A stretch of 64,000 bases of DNA from Flavobacterium fluviale. Lineage in GTDB: Bacteria > Bacteroidota > Bacteroidia > Flavobacteriales > Flavobacteriaceae. The notes under the pieces are model-generated. The model had not been told where the DNA came from, ran no database searches, and saw only the letters and a list, made by a program, of their open reading frames with translations. A program made the position numbers and the translations under genes. Location of the stretch: the NCBI RefSeq assembly GCF_003312915.1, contig NZ_CP030261.1:1364001-1428000 (forward strand), given 5' to 3'. Of this stretch, positions 42,929 to 51,798 are shown piece by piece (within the stretch, counting starts at the first letter, position 1; each line of letters begins with the position of its first letter).

Positions 42929-43636
42929 TTACATATAACTTAAAATCTCTTTTTTATAGGTATCATATTCTCCCTGCATGATCAAACCGTTGTCAAGGAG
43001 CTTCTTGTAGTTCTGTAATTTATCAAAAAGTTCTTCTTTAGATAAATCACTTAATTTACGTTCACCGGCTGGCTGTGTTGGAAGCGGCTCATAAGTTGTT
43101 TCTGTAAAAGCTGGAGCAGAAGGCAAAATTTCAGCAAAACTAGTTACTTCTTCAGTTTCTACTTCTTCAACTTCCTCTTCTGTTTCCTCTTCGTATTCTG
43201 GTTCAATAGTTTCTTGAACTGGTGCAGCAGCAGAAACTGGATTTTTCAGTAAATCCAATTGCTCTTTAGCGTAAGTATAAATTTTTCTAGCCTGAATTTT
43301 TGGAATATAATCAATAGAAACCGCTAAATCTGTTTTGGTACCAAATGAAAATTCAGAACCTAAAATGTTTTCTTTTACAAAAGTGCTCGCAATATCATCC
43401 CAAGTGTAATCTGTAAAATCCATAGAAAGACCTAAATTCTTAGGCTTACAAATAATGATACGCTTGTTTGTTAATACAATGCTGTCTGGAAAAACAGTAA
43501 TAGCAGGTTTTTTTTGCACTGCAATATATCCAACTTCTTCGCCTTTCATTAATAAATCTGTAAGTTTCGAAGTGATTTTTTCAATCGCTTTTGGATCTTG
43601 TTCTTCGTTCAGAAATTTTTTAAATTGTTCTTTCAT
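42929..43636 (-). CDS. PH-domain protein with C-terminal SHOCT motif
   Basis: The 235-residue protein has an N-terminal bacterial PH-like domain (about 30-130, VFPDSIVLTNKRIIICKPKNLGLSMDFTDYTWDDI), an acidic Glu/Val/Thr-rich linker (about 140-190) and a C-terminal SHOCT segment (KLSDLSKEELFDKLQNYKKLLDNGLIMQGEYDTYKKEIL). Such proteins are cytoplasmic adaptors of unknown partner. It is a single gene, converging on the DUF4407 gene. Confidence 0.85.
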   Translation of the reverse strand: MKEQFKKFLNEEQDPKAIEKITSKLTDLLMKGEEVGYIAVQKKPAITVFPDSIVLTNKRIIICKPKNLGLSMDFTDYTWDDIASTFVKENILGSEFSFGTKTDLAVSIDYIPKIQARKIYTYAKEQLDLLKNPVSAAAPVQETIEPEYEEETEEEVEEVETEEVTSFAEILPSAPAFTETTYEPLPTQPAGERKLSDLSKEELFDKLQNYKKLLDNGLIMQGEYDTYKKEILSYM

Positions 43637-43659
43637 TTTTTTAAGTTGCTAAGTTGCTT

Positions 43660-43677
43660 GTCCCGAAGCTTCGGGAC
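43660..43677. repeat. Perfect 18-bp palindrome GTCCCGAAGCTTCGGGAC
   Basis: A TCCCGAA/TTCGGGA hairpin, also seen at 17744-17759, within the GTCATTTCGA elements B and C, and in the long inverted repeat at 44868-44929. Confidence 0.8.
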
Positions 43678-43717
43678 TAAGTGGCTGAGTTTTTTACTGA
43701 CGTTACAAATGTAATGC

Positions 43718-44089
43718 CTAATTTTTTAATTCGATAATTTCACTCTGAATTTTCTTTGTCAAACTTTTGAAAACCAATTCATACGAATGATCGATCAATT
43801 CTTTGACAAACTTGTCTGGAAGATTTCCGTTTAAAGCAATCGTATTCCAATGTACTTTACTCATATGAAATCCGGGTTGTATTTCGTCATATTCAGCTCT
43901 GAGTTCCTGCGCTCGCTCTGGATCGCATTTTAAATTAACAGACTGCTCATTTTTTTCCCATTGCGATAAAGAAGATAGGGCAAACATTTTACCGCCAACT
44001 TTAAAAACCAAAGTATCTTCATCAAAAGGAAAATGTTCGCTGACACCTTTTTTTGACAGACAATATTCGTAAAATGTTTCTAAATTCAT
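43718..44089 (-). CDS. MmcQ/YjbR-family protein
   Basis: The 123-residue protein has the YjbR fold signature: an opening LETFYEYCLSKKGVSEHFPFDEDTLVFKVGGKMFAL, then KCDPERAQELRAEY and HMSKVHWNTIALNGNLPDKFVKELIDHSYELV. Members are cytoplasmic, DNA-binding-like and of unknown role. It ends a small minus-strand cluster with DUF4260 and GNAT genes (6-bp gap). Confidence 0.9.
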   Translation of the reverse strand: MNLETFYEYCLSKKGVSEHFPFDEDTLVFKVGGKMFALSSLSQWEKNEQSVNLKCDPERAQELRAEYDEIQPGFHMSKVHWNTIALNGNLPDKFVKELIDHSYELVFKSLTKKIQSEIIELKN

Positions 44090-44095
44090 AATTGT

Positions 44096-44449
44096 TTATT
44101 TACCAATTTCACCTAAGTGCGTGTATTTAAAACCCTTTTCAAATTTCAATCCGTAACCGAAAATTCGATCCATTGCCGAATGTGAAAATAAAATAATTCC
44201 GGTTAATTGAACACTTTCAATACTTAAATAACAGCCTAAAGCATAAATTAAAAGTGCAATTCCTTTATGATGAAAAACATTGTATAGAAATGCACCGCTT
44301 TTATTTCCAAAAGCATATCCAATCATAGACAAATCCGGTGCTAAAATTAAAGCTAAAAACCACCACCATTCAAAATTTAACTGATTGAATAAAAAGATTC
44401 CAAGAATAAATAAAGCGACTTCTTCTAATTTAATAATTGTGTTCATCAT
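44096..44449 (-). CDS. DUF4260 membrane protein
   Basis: A 117-residue inner-membrane protein with about four helices. The motifs DLSMIGYAFGNKSGAFLYNVFHHKG and FSHSAMDRIFGYGLKF are the DUF4260 hallmarks. No function is established. Its start overlaps the stop of the GNAT gene by four bases. Confidence 0.88.
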   Translation of the reverse strand: MMNTIIKLEEVALFILGIFLFNQLNFEWWWFLALILAPDLSMIGYAFGNKSGAFLYNVFHHKGIALLIYALGCYLSIESVQLTGIILFSHSAMDRIFGYGLKFEKGFKYTHLGEIGK

Positions 44450-44844
44450 AGTATTTTTTCCATCATTTTTTCAGGATGATTGAGTTTTGTAAATCCGAAT
44501 TTCTCGTATAAAAAATGAGCGTCTGTTGTGGCTAATCTCCAAATTTTGACATTTTGAAGTTGAGGTTCATTCATCATCGTTTCAATTAAAATCGAAGAAT
44601 ATCCTTTTCCACGATGCTCTTCAGTTATAAAAACATCCATTAAATAAGCAAAAACCACATAATCGGTAATGACGCGTGCAAAACCAATTTGCTTGTCATC
44701 TAAATAAATTCCGAAACAAACCGATGCATCAATCGTAGTCTGTACTTCCTCAATAGTCCGTCCTGCAGCCCAATAAATATCTTTTAGAAAGTTTTGTATA
44801 AACGGAATGTCAAGTTTGGTTTTATCAGTTGAGACAGTAATCAT
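44446..44844 (-). CDS. GNAT-family N-acetyltransferase
   Basis: The 132-residue enzyme has the acetyl-CoA-binding motif A as VFITEEHRGKGYSSILIETMM (R/Q-x-x-G-x-G/A type) and a closing HFLYEKFGF. It would acetylate an amine of a small molecule or protein. The order GNAT-DUF4260-YjbR is a three-gene operon by spacing. The acceptor is unknown. Confidence 0.88.
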   Translation of the reverse strand: MITVSTDKTKLDIPFIQNFLKDIYWAAGRTIEEVQTTIDASVCFGIYLDDKQIGFARVITDYVVFAYLMDVFITEEHRGKGYSSILIETMMNEPQLQNVKIWRLATTDAHFLYEKFGFTKLNHPEKMMEKIL

Positions 44845-44867
44845 TTTAATTTTAGATTTTAGAGTTC

Positions 44868-44929
44868 AGTCCCGAAATCTCGGGATAGATTTTTGCACCG
44901 TTAGAAATCTATCCCGAGATTTCGGGACT
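44868..44929. repeat. 25-bp perfect inverted repeat at the 3' end of the cyclase gene
   Basis: Arms 44868-44892 and 44905-44929 are perfect complements with a 12-base loop; each arm itself contains the CCCGAAATCTCGGG hairpin. The cyclase stop codon lies inside the right arm. Confidence 0.9.
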
Positions 44930-45685
44930 AAAATCTACAATTTTATATAATAAAGGCTTGCTCGGACTAGCATCATTTTCAAACGAAGCAATTTGAAGAT
45001 TTAGTATATAATTTCCATCTTCAATTTCGTCTGGAACATAAATCATTTCGGTAATTGTTGCATTTAATCTTGCATCAGAATTTAGATTATGAGTATCTTT
45101 TACATTCCAAAATGCTTTGTGCGCCAATAATTTGCCTTCGTCATGTTCTTTATCCACACTCGGCAAATCAATCAGTAAATGCTGAATTTCGCTTTCGCGG
45201 ATGAAAGTCGCAGCTTCTTCAGACAAATAGGGCGGATTGGTATTGGAATATTTTCTAGATTTTTTTTCTTTTTGATTGGGAAGTGTTCTGATGATCAAAG
45301 CTTCGGTTTTTTCATTTAGAGAAGCCGAAACTTGTTCTTTCGTAATCACAAAATCTTCTCCAATTTTCTGAGGCTCAACCGTAATCAATTTCGCAAAAAA
45401 GAAAAACTGTTTCAAAGATTGATTAATGCTGTAAAAATCATTTGTAATATGGCCCAGACATTCCGTATGCGTTCCATGCCCATGCGGATTGAAGAAAATA
45501 TTATTAAAGTTCGTTGATGATTTTCCTTCAGAAACTTTCCCAATCCAATCGCCAAAAACTACGGGTTCTATTGAAGGCTTTTCAATATACCAGGCAATTG
45601 GGTTTTCGTCTGTATTGGTTAATGGAATAGAGATATCAATAGGTTTTGATAAGTCAATTTCGAAGTTGTTGATTTTTGCTCGCAA
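44909..45685 (-). CDS. Cyclase-family (kynurenine formamidase-like) metal hydrolase
   Basis: The 258-residue enzyme has the cyclase-family metal signature NPHGHGTHTECLGH (HxGTHxD-type; the last position is Glu-Cys here) and HLLIDLPSVDKEHDEGKL. Members hydrolyse amides such as N-formylkynurenine. There is no ATG: the open frame starts with TTG at 45685 right beside a repeat, and a TAA stop lies two codons upstream. The last residues SPEISG and the stop come from the inverted repeat at 44868-44929. Both ends thus look reshaped by repeats, while the body is intact. Confidence 0.82.
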   Translation of the reverse strand: MRAKINNFEIDLSKPIDISIPLTNTDENPIAWYIEKPSIEPVVFGDWIGKVSEGKSSTNFNNIFFNPHGHGTHTECLGHITNDFYSINQSLKQFFFFAKLITVEPQKIGEDFVITKEQVSASLNEKTEALIIRTLPNQKEKKSRKYSNTNPPYLSEEAATFIRESEIQHLLIDLPSVDKEHDEGKLLAHKAFWNVKDTHNLNSDARLNATITEMIYVPDEIEDGNYILNLQIASFENDASPSKPLLYKIVDFSPEISG

Positions 45686-45700
45686 AGTTTATTTTTTTAT

Positions 45701-45759
45701 GCCACGAAGGCTCAAAGGCACAAATTAATTTAAACTTTGTGGCTTAGTGTCTTTGCGGC
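45701..45759. repeat. Palindromic element (GCCACGAAGG… / …CTTTGCGGC)
   Basis: Imperfect arms 45701-45726 and 45733-45759 share ACAAAG and GCCAC/GCGGC ends. It is related to the CGCAAAG group and to the GCCACGAATTC elements at 60957 and 63486. Confidence 0.65.
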
Positions 45760-45765
45760 TATTTT

Positions 45766-46914
45766 TTACTCTTCCAAATTTAGATAAAACAGATCACTTG
45801 CAATTCCATCCGTTAAAAATTTTCCTTTTGGAGTTGGTTTTAGAATGTTATTTTCAATTGAAAGCAAATCGTCGTTTAAGAATTTTTGAGATTGTTTCTT
45901 CAGATAATTCAAATATTCTAAACCAAATTCATTTTCAATTCTTTCTAAAGAAACGCCCCAAATCGTTCTTAAACCAGTCATAATATATTCATTATAACGA
46001 TCTGAAATCGTCAGGATTTCTGTTTCGATTGGAAGTTCGTTATTTTGAATTGCTTTCAAATACAATGAATTATTCGCAATATTCCAGCCTCTTTTTTCGC
46101 CGTCATAACTATGTGCCGAAGGTCCAATTCCGATATATTTTTTGCCCAGCCAATAAGCCGAATTGTTTTTAGAGAAATAAGTCTCTTTTCCAAAATTCGA
46201 TAATTCGTAATGGATAAAACCATTCTCTTGAAGCGTTTCAACCAAAATCATAAAATGATTCGAAGCTGCTTCGTCTTGCGGTTCAGCGATTTTCCCAGTC
46301 TGAATTAATTTGCTCAAAGCCGTTTTTGGTTCGACTGTCAAAGCATAACTCGAAATATGCGGAATGCCAAAACTCAAAGCGGTATCAATATTCTGTTTCC
46401 ACATTTCGTCGCTCATTCCTGGGATTCCGTAAATTAGATCCAGTGAAATATTATCAAAATACTTTGTCGCTTCTTGTAAACATTTTATGGCTTCCTCCGA
46501 ATTATGAGCGCGATTCATCATTTTCAAATCTTCTTCATAAAAAGATTGAATTCCAATGCTTAACCTGTTTATCGGACTTTTAGATAATTCCAAAATTCGT
46601 TCTGCCGATAAATCATCTGGATTAGCTTCCAAAGTAATCTCAGGATTATCGATGACTTTATAATTCTTATAAACTTCTGAAATTAAAAAGTTTATTTCGT
46701 CATTTGTCAAAACAGAAGGAGTTCCGCCGCCAAAATAAATGGTTTCGATTTCGTTGTCACTTCGAGCATCGAGAAGTTCATTTTTACGCATACCAATTTC
46801 TTTGGCCAAAGCCAAAACCATCTCATCTTTCTTCTTCATAGAAGTCGAAAAGTGAAAATCGCAGTAATGACAAGCTTGTTTGCAAAAAGGAATATGAATG
46901 TAGATACCGCTCAT
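45766..46914 (-). CDS. hemW: Heme chaperone HemW (radical SAM)
   Basis: The 382-residue protein has the radical-SAM cluster motif CKQACHYC near residue 10-17 in SGIYIHIPFCKQACHYCDFHFS and the following YFGGGTPS, typical of HemN-like HemW. The C-terminal HemN domain has RTIWGVSLERIE. HemW inserts heme into client proteins rather than oxidising coproporphyrinogen. It lies next to ruvC on the minus strand, with an 83-bp gap. Confidence 0.92.
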   Translation of the reverse strand: MSGIYIHIPFCKQACHYCDFHFSTSMKKKDEMVLALAKEIGMRKNELLDARSDNEIETIYFGGGTPSVLTNDEINFLISEVYKNYKVIDNPEITLEANPDDLSAERILELSKSPINRLSIGIQSFYEEDLKMMNRAHNSEEAIKCLQEATKYFDNISLDLIYGIPGMSDEMWKQNIDTALSFGIPHISSYALTVEPKTALSKLIQTGKIAEPQDEAASNHFMILVETLQENGFIHYELSNFGKETYFSKNNSAYWLGKKYIGIGPSAHSYDGEKRGWNIANNSLYLKAIQNNELPIETEILTISDRYNEYIMTGLRTIWGVSLERIENEFGLEYLNYLKKQSQKFLNDDLLSIENNILKPTPKGKFLTDGIASDLFYLNLEE

Positions 46915-46997
46915 TTTTTTTAAATAGATAATGTGTCAATTTGATAATTAGATAATGAAAATTAGGTTCGAAGAAATTATCTAATAGACTAATTATC

Positions 46998-47552
46998 TCA
47001 TTTTCTAATTTTATCTTCATTCTGTTTGACAAAAGCATCCCAACCCGAATAGCTTTTTCCTGCAACGACTTTGCCTGAATTAAAGTGATGACAAACCGCT
47101 GCTGCTAAACCATCTGTGGAATCCAGATTTTTGGGCAATTCTTTCAACCCTAAAAGCTGTTGCAGCATTTTGGCAACCTGTTCTTTGCTGGCATTTCCAT
47201 TTCCGGTAATCGCCATTTTTATCTTTTTAGGTTCGTATTCTGTAATAGGAATTCCTCTTGAAAGACCAGCTGCCATTGCAACTCCTTGTGCGCGCCCCAG
47301 TTTCAACATCGATTGGACGTTTTTGCCAAAGAAAGGTGCTTCAATCGCAATTTCGTCAGGGTGATGCGTTTCAATTAATTCGATTGTTCTTTCAAAAATT
47401 ATTTTTAGTTTTTGGTAATGATTGTCATATTTAGACAATTGCAATTCGTTTAACTGCAAAAATTCCATTTTTTTATTGACTACTTTAATCAATCCAAAAC
47501 CCATAATTGTGGTTCCGGGGTCAATACCTAATATGATGCGTTCTTTTGTCAA
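46998..47552 (-). CDS. ruvC: Holliday-junction resolvase RuvC
   Basis: The 184-residue endonuclease carries its acidic catalytic residues in ILGIDPGTTIMGFG (Asp), EIAIEAPFFGKN (Glu) and DSTDGLAAAVCHHF (Asp). It resolves Holliday junctions together with RuvAB. The start is TTG at 47552: the N-terminus TKERIILGIDPG fits the family and no in-frame ATG precedes it before a stop. The upstream DNA is a short GTTTCAA tandem tract. The RuvAB genes are not linked. Confidence 0.93.
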   Translation of the reverse strand: MTKERIILGIDPGTTIMGFGLIKVVNKKMEFLQLNELQLSKYDNHYQKLKIIFERTIELIETHHPDEIAIEAPFFGKNVQSMLKLGRAQGVAMAAGLSRGIPITEYEPKKIKMAITGNGNASKEQVAKMLQQLLGLKELPKNLDSTDGLAAAVCHHFNSGKVVAGKSYSGWDAFVKQNEDKIRK

Positions 47553-47645
47553 GAGAGTTTTTGTTTCAAGTTTGATGTTTCAAGTTTCAAGTTTAGAAAA
47601 TTGCCGCATTTTCTAATTGCCACATTTACTAATTATCAAATTGAT

Positions 47646-47653
47646 TACTTTTG
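47646..47653 (+). promoter_or_regulatory. -7 element TACTTTTG directly before the next gene
   Basis: Only 4 bases separate it from the ATG at 47658, so the transcript may start at or inside the codon (leaderless) or this is a chance match. Confidence 0.35.
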
Positions 47654-47657
47654 CGGC

Positions 47658-48602
47658 ATGATTTCAATTCCTCACAAAGCTAAGCAATTCCTAGTTCTTC
47701 TAATCAAACTTTTGATTGTTGGCGGTGCATTTTATTTTATTTACAATCAGCTGGCCAACAACGACAAATTGGACTGGAATAAGTTTATTGTTTTATTTCG
47801 TAAAAATCAGTCCGTTTTAGGTATTTCGTTTATATTACTTTTGAGTGTTTTGAATCGCTATTTTGAGATTTTAAAATGGCAGAATCTCGCCAAAGTAATT
47901 CATCAAATCTCGGTTTACGAAGCGACAAAGCAGGTTTTAGCCGCTTTAACTGCCGGAATTTTTACACCAAACGGAGTGGGAGAGTACGCTGGGAAAGCTT
48001 TGTATTATCCAAAATCGGAAGCTAAAAAAGTTGTTTTTTTAAACTTGATCTGCAATGGAATTCAGATGATTTTGACCATTATTTTCGGAATCTTCGGTTT
48101 GCTGTATTTCAACGCAAAGTTTAATGTTGTTACACCCCAAACAGTCCTCATCTTGTTTGGCGGATTTCTTCTAATTCTAATTATTTTATTTTCAATCAAA
48201 AAAATAAAAGTTAAGGGATATTCAATTGAAAAATTAATTCATAAAATCAACGAAATTCCGAAGTCAATTCATCAAAGAAACATCTTTTTAGGCATTTTAA
48301 GATATTTGGTTTTTTCGCATCAATATTACTTTTTGTTTTTAGGTTTTGATGTCGATCTGCCATATTTAACCTTAATGGCAGCAATTACATCTGTATACTT
48401 TTTAGCTTCATCTTTGCCGACATTTCAGTTTCTAGATTTTGCAGTAAAGGGTAGCGTCGCTATTTATTTCTTCGGAATTCTTGGTGTTAACGAATGGATT
48501 GTAATTTTTATCAGCACTTTAATGTGGTTTTTAAATGTTGTACTGCCAGTAGTTTTAGGAAGTTACTTTGTACTGAATTTTAAAACCAAAACTGCAGAAT
48601 GA
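47658..48602 (+). CDS. Lysylphosphatidylglycerol-synthase-type membrane protein (UPF0104-like)
   Basis: An upstream TTG is in frame, but the ATG at 47658 fits the family start. The 314-residue protein has about eight membrane helices and the LPG_synthase_TM pattern: NRYFEILKWQNLAKVI…, AGIFTPNGVGEYAGKALYYP and YFLASSLPTFQFLDFAVKGSVA. It has no catalytic domain, so it may be a transporter or flippase-like protein in lipid or glycan biogenesis. Its stop overlaps the GT2 start by four bases, which supports a shared role. Confidence 0.85.
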   Translation: MISIPHKAKQFLVLLIKLLIVGGAFYFIYNQLANNDKLDWNKFIVLFRKNQSVLGISFILLLSVLNRYFEILKWQNLAKVIHQISVYEATKQVLAALTAGIFTPNGVGEYAGKALYYPKSEAKKVVFLNLICNGIQMILTIIFGIFGLLYFNAKFNVVTPQTVLILFGGFLLILIILFSIKKIKVKGYSIEKLIHKINEIPKSIHQRNIFLGILRYLVFSHQYYFLFLGFDVDLPYLTLMAAITSVYFLASSLPTFQFLDFAVKGSVAIYFFGILGVNEWIVIFISTLMWFLNVVLPVVLGSYFVLNFKTKTAE

Positions 48603-49702
48603 TCTTGGTTTTGTTCGCTATATTAACCATTTATATGCTAAACATTGGACTGCTTATTTACGGTTTTTTAAAAGTCAAAATATATCATAAAGCAAATTTA
48701 AATCCGAAGACAAGTTTTACCATAATCGTTCCGTTTCGAAATGAAGAAGAAAACCTGCCAAAGCTTTTAAATAGCTTTTCAAAACTAAATTATCCAGCAG
48801 ATTTATTTGAAGTGATTTTAGTCGATGATAATTCGAAAGAGAAATTTCAAGTCTCACATTTTACATTTCGCATTTCACAAATAAATAATATTCGGGTTTC
48901 AAATTCTCCCAAAAAAGATGCGATTACAACCGCAATGCAACGCGTTAAAACCAATTGGGTAATTACAACAGATGCCGATTGCATTGTTCCTCAAAACTGG
49001 CTTTTAACTTTTGATAATTATATTCAGGAAAATAAAGTTTCGATGCTGGCGGGAGCAGTTACTTATGACTGTGAAAATTCATTTCTGCATCACTTTCAAC
49101 AGCTAGATTTGACAAGTTTACAAGGTGCAACAATTGGAAGTTTTGGTTTGAACAAAGGTTTTATGTGTAACGGAGCTAATTTTGCGTACACCAAATCATT
49201 GTTTGAAAATTTAAATGGTTTTGCTGGAAATGACAAAATTGCAAGCGGAGACGATGTTTTTTTACTTCAAAAAGCTATTGAAAAATTCCCAAATGAAGTT
49301 CATTACCTAAAAGCTCAAGAAGCAATCGTTACTACAAAACCAACAGAAAACTGGAAAGCATTATTTTATCAAAGAGTGCGCTGGGCGGCCAAAACGAGTT
49401 CGTATAAAAGTAATTATGGAAAATTTTTAGGACTAATTGTTTTCTTTGGAAATTTGAGTTTGGTAATTGCTTTTTTCTTCGTGCTGTTCCAAATTTTAGA
49501 TTATCCTTTTTTTGTTTTATTTGCTTTTTTAAAGTTCATGATCGATTTTGTTTTACTCTCAAAAACGAATCAATTTTTAAAGAATACAAGAATTAAAAGC
49601 CTTTTATTGAGCAGTTTATTCTATCCTTTTTTTAGTACAACTGTAGCTTTATACAGTTTATTTGGTTCTTACGAATGGAAGGACAGACGCTTTATAAAAT
49701 AA
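48599..49702 (+). CDS. Glycosyltransferase family 2
   Basis: The 367-residue protein has one N-terminal helix, a GT-A domain with FTIIVPFRNEEENLPKLL, VILVDDNSKEK, TTDADCIVP (DxD metal site) and QRVRWAAKT (the QxxRW-like motif), then about three C-terminal helices. It is a processive or membrane-type GT2 that uses a nucleotide sugar. Coupled translation with the LPG_synthase_TM gene suggests a joint role in glycolipid synthesis. Confidence 0.9.
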   Translation: MILVLFAILTIYMLNIGLLIYGFLKVKIYHKANLNPKTSFTIIVPFRNEEENLPKLLNSFSKLNYPADLFEVILVDDNSKEKFQVSHFTFRISQINNIRVSNSPKKDAITTAMQRVKTNWVITTDADCIVPQNWLLTFDNYIQENKVSMLAGAVTYDCENSFLHHFQQLDLTSLQGATIGSFGLNKGFMCNGANFAYTKSLFENLNGFAGNDKIASGDDVFLLQKAIEKFPNEVHYLKAQEAIVTTKPTENWKALFYQRVRWAAKTSSYKSNYGKFLGLIVFFGNLSLVIAFFFVLFQILDYPFFVLFAFLKFMIDFVLLSKTNQFLKNTRIKSLLLSSLFYPFFSTTVALYSLFGSYEWKDRRFIK

Positions 49703-49724
49703 TTTTAGATAAAAGAAACTAAAA

Positions 49725-50204
49725 CTATTCTTTTGCTTTCAAAATTACAGGCAGAATAAATTGTGTTTTTACTGGAATACCGCGCTTTATAGCTGGATTA
49801 ACTTTTGGAAAATCAACCAGACGGGCGTGTAAAATGCTGTCAATTTTTATAGTATCATAAGCAACAGAATCTTTAGGGAACTGAGGCTCAAACTTCATGG
49901 TTGCATTTGGAAAAATTGTTACTTTTACTTCAATAGTGTCCAATTCTGGATACATAATAGATAGAGTATCCACGTTTAGTTTTTCCTCAATAAGATCAGA
50001 CATTACATCAAAAAAGCATTGCTGGCGAAGTTTTTTATCGGCTATTTTTTCACAATTTGAGACAGATGGATATTCGTCTACTTCTTTCCAATTGATTGAT
50101 TTTAATTCTTTTTGAAGTAATTCTTTTTCAGACGGAACCTGCTTCTCAAAATATTGACAAGAATTAAAGATGATACAGATGAAAAAAAGTGAAAACGGCC
50201 TCAA
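49725..50204 (-). CDS. Lipoprotein with TonB_C-like region
   Basis: The 159-residue protein starts with TTG at 50204 (no ATG nearby) and has a lipoprotein-like leader ending at NSC (about residue 16). Near the C-terminus, ARLVDFPKVNPAIKRGIPVKTQFILPVIL looks like a TonB C-terminal strand pattern. It converges on the GT2 gene. It may be an energy-transducer-like or envelope accessory protein; no partner is linked. Confidence 0.6.
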   Translation of the reverse strand: MRPFSLFFICIIFNSCQYFEKQVPSEKELLQKELKSINWKEVDEYPSVSNCEKIADKKLRQQCFFDVMSDLIEEKLNVDTLSIMYPELDTIEVKVTIFPNATMKFEPQFPKDSVAYDTIKIDSILHARLVDFPKVNPAIKRGIPVKTQFILPVILKAKE

Positions 50205-50358
50205 GATTGTAATGTTGAATGAATAGACAAAAATACGATTATTTTTTTTAGAGATTCCTTCAATTATGCGGAATCTTCATATTTTAAAGGTACAATTTTA
50301 AAGTTTGGATAGCAAAAAATAAAATAGTAATTTGTAAGAACAAATTTATCAAAACTAT

Positions 50359-50859
50359 ATGGATTTACTTTTAGTTGCACTAGGCTTTATATGCATGATT
50401 GTGGGTGTTTTTGGAAGCTTTCTTCCTGTTTTGCCTGGATTATCAAGCTGCTGGGTTGGTTTATTATTACTTTATCTAACCAAAGCAGTAGAAAATAATT
50501 ATTGGCTTTTAGGTATTACGTTTGTTTTAATGGTGGTTATCACAATATTAGATTATGTAATTCCCTCCCGAGGAACCAAAAAGTTCGGAGGCAGTTCTTA
50601 CGGAGTCTGGGGGACAAATATTGGTCTAGTCATTGGAATTTTAGCGCCAATTCCGTTTGGAGTGATAATCGGACCTTTTTTGGGTGCATTAATCGGAGAG
50701 TTATTGTATGATTCCCAAAATCATAAACGTGCTCTAAAAGCTGCTACTGGATCATTGCTCGGATTCCTTGCTTCGAGTTTTATCAACTTTATGTTTTGCA
50801 TTATATATCTGGGCATATTTTTAAGTACAATATGGAAATATCGAAACATTTTATTTTAA
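50359..50859 (+). CDS. DUF456 membrane protein
   Basis: The 166-residue protein has about four membrane helices with conserved Gly/Pro patterns: VGVFGSFLPVLPGLSSCWVGLLLLY, LDYVIPSRGTKKFGGSSYGVWGTNIGL and GPFLGALIGEL. It matches DUF456, an inner-membrane family of unknown function. Single gene. Confidence 0.9.
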   Translation: MDLLLVALGFICMIVGVFGSFLPVLPGLSSCWVGLLLLYLTKAVENNYWLLGITFVLMVVITILDYVIPSRGTKKFGGSSYGVWGTNIGLVIGILAPIPFGVIIGPFLGALIGELLYDSQNHKRALKAATGSLLGFLASSFINFMFCIIYLGIFLSTIWKYRNILF

Positions 50860-51059
50860 TTATATAACAATTTCGAATTTCGGCGTTGGGTTTTGATTAA
50901 AAACGTCAAATTTTTCTTAACTTTCTTTGTTTTTCATTTGAGAACGAAACGGTTGTGTTTACAGGTGTTACGAGATTTTTTATGTTAATTTCGGGTTATT
51001 ATTTGCGTAAAATTTTAACTTATTTTTTGGAAATGTTAATTTATTTTATATTTTTATCA

Positions 51060-51097
51060 CGATAAACGATAAAAAGCCTCACTTTATCGATTATTTC
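51060..51097. promoter_or_regulatory. CGATAAACGATAAA / TTTATCGATTATTTCG imperfect inverted repeat
   Basis: It lies 40-77 bp before the DUF937 gene. It could be an operator; regulator unknown. Confidence 0.35.
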
Positions 51098-51136
51098 GAT
51101 CCAGTTTAAAATAATGTTTCTTAATAAGTTAAGCGT

Positions 51137-51739
51137 ATGACCCCAAACCTACAAATTGAACTTAGACGTTTTATTTCATCTAATGTTGTCTCCAAGTTAA
51201 ACAAGTTTTATTTTGAAAATGATGCCCTGCTTATTAAGGGAATTGATGTCTCGATCGGTACAATTTTAATGGGTCTCTACAACAAAGCCGAAGAATCTGA
51301 TTTTTACTCTGAAATAGTTTCAATGTTAAAAGAAGATTCAACATTTTACCAAGAAATAGATTTTAATGCAGGCAGAATTTTATCAGTTGATGACTGCTAC
51401 CGTTTGGAAGGAAATGATTTTCTGAAAGAATTATTTTCAAATAAAAAAGGAAGAATTTCAGAAATGGTTTCAAACGAAGTCGGCATCAAAAGCGAAACTG
51501 CCAGAGAAATACTTAACTTTTCAGCACTGCTTGTAGTTTCCTACTTAAGAAATAATCTTCAATTATTAGAAAGTTTAAAATTACTTCTCGAAGACCAAAA
51601 AAGAGACATTTTAAACAGTATTCCTCCCGGAATCAAAATCATACTCGGTTTTTCATGCTACGAAACAGTAGAAGACAAAAATCAATCTATCGGAAGATCC
51701 ATATTTACTCTATTCGGACATAATTTCTTTAGTTTCTAA
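51137..51739 (+). CDS. DUF937-like protein
   Basis: A 200-residue protein with an internal region (about 15-90) resembling DUF937/YidB-like helical bundles, including KGIDVSIGTILMGLYNKAEE and a second part with EMVSNEVGIKSETAREILNFSALLVVSYL. No membrane segment or signal is obvious. It stands alone between two A/T-rich spacers. DUF937 assignment is moderate; function is unknown. Confidence 0.6.
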   Translation: MTPNLQIELRRFISSNVVSKLNKFYFENDALLIKGIDVSIGTILMGLYNKAEESDFYSEIVSMLKEDSTFYQEIDFNAGRILSVDDCYRLEGNDFLKELFSNKKGRISEMVSNEVGIKSETAREILNFSALLVVSYLRNNLQLLESLKLLLEDQKRDILNSIPPGIKIILGFSCYETVEDKNQSIGRSIFTLFGHNFFSF

Positions 51740-51798
51740 AATAAAAAAATCCCATTTTCTAAGAAAACAGGATTTGTTATTATTCAAAATTTGAAAAA

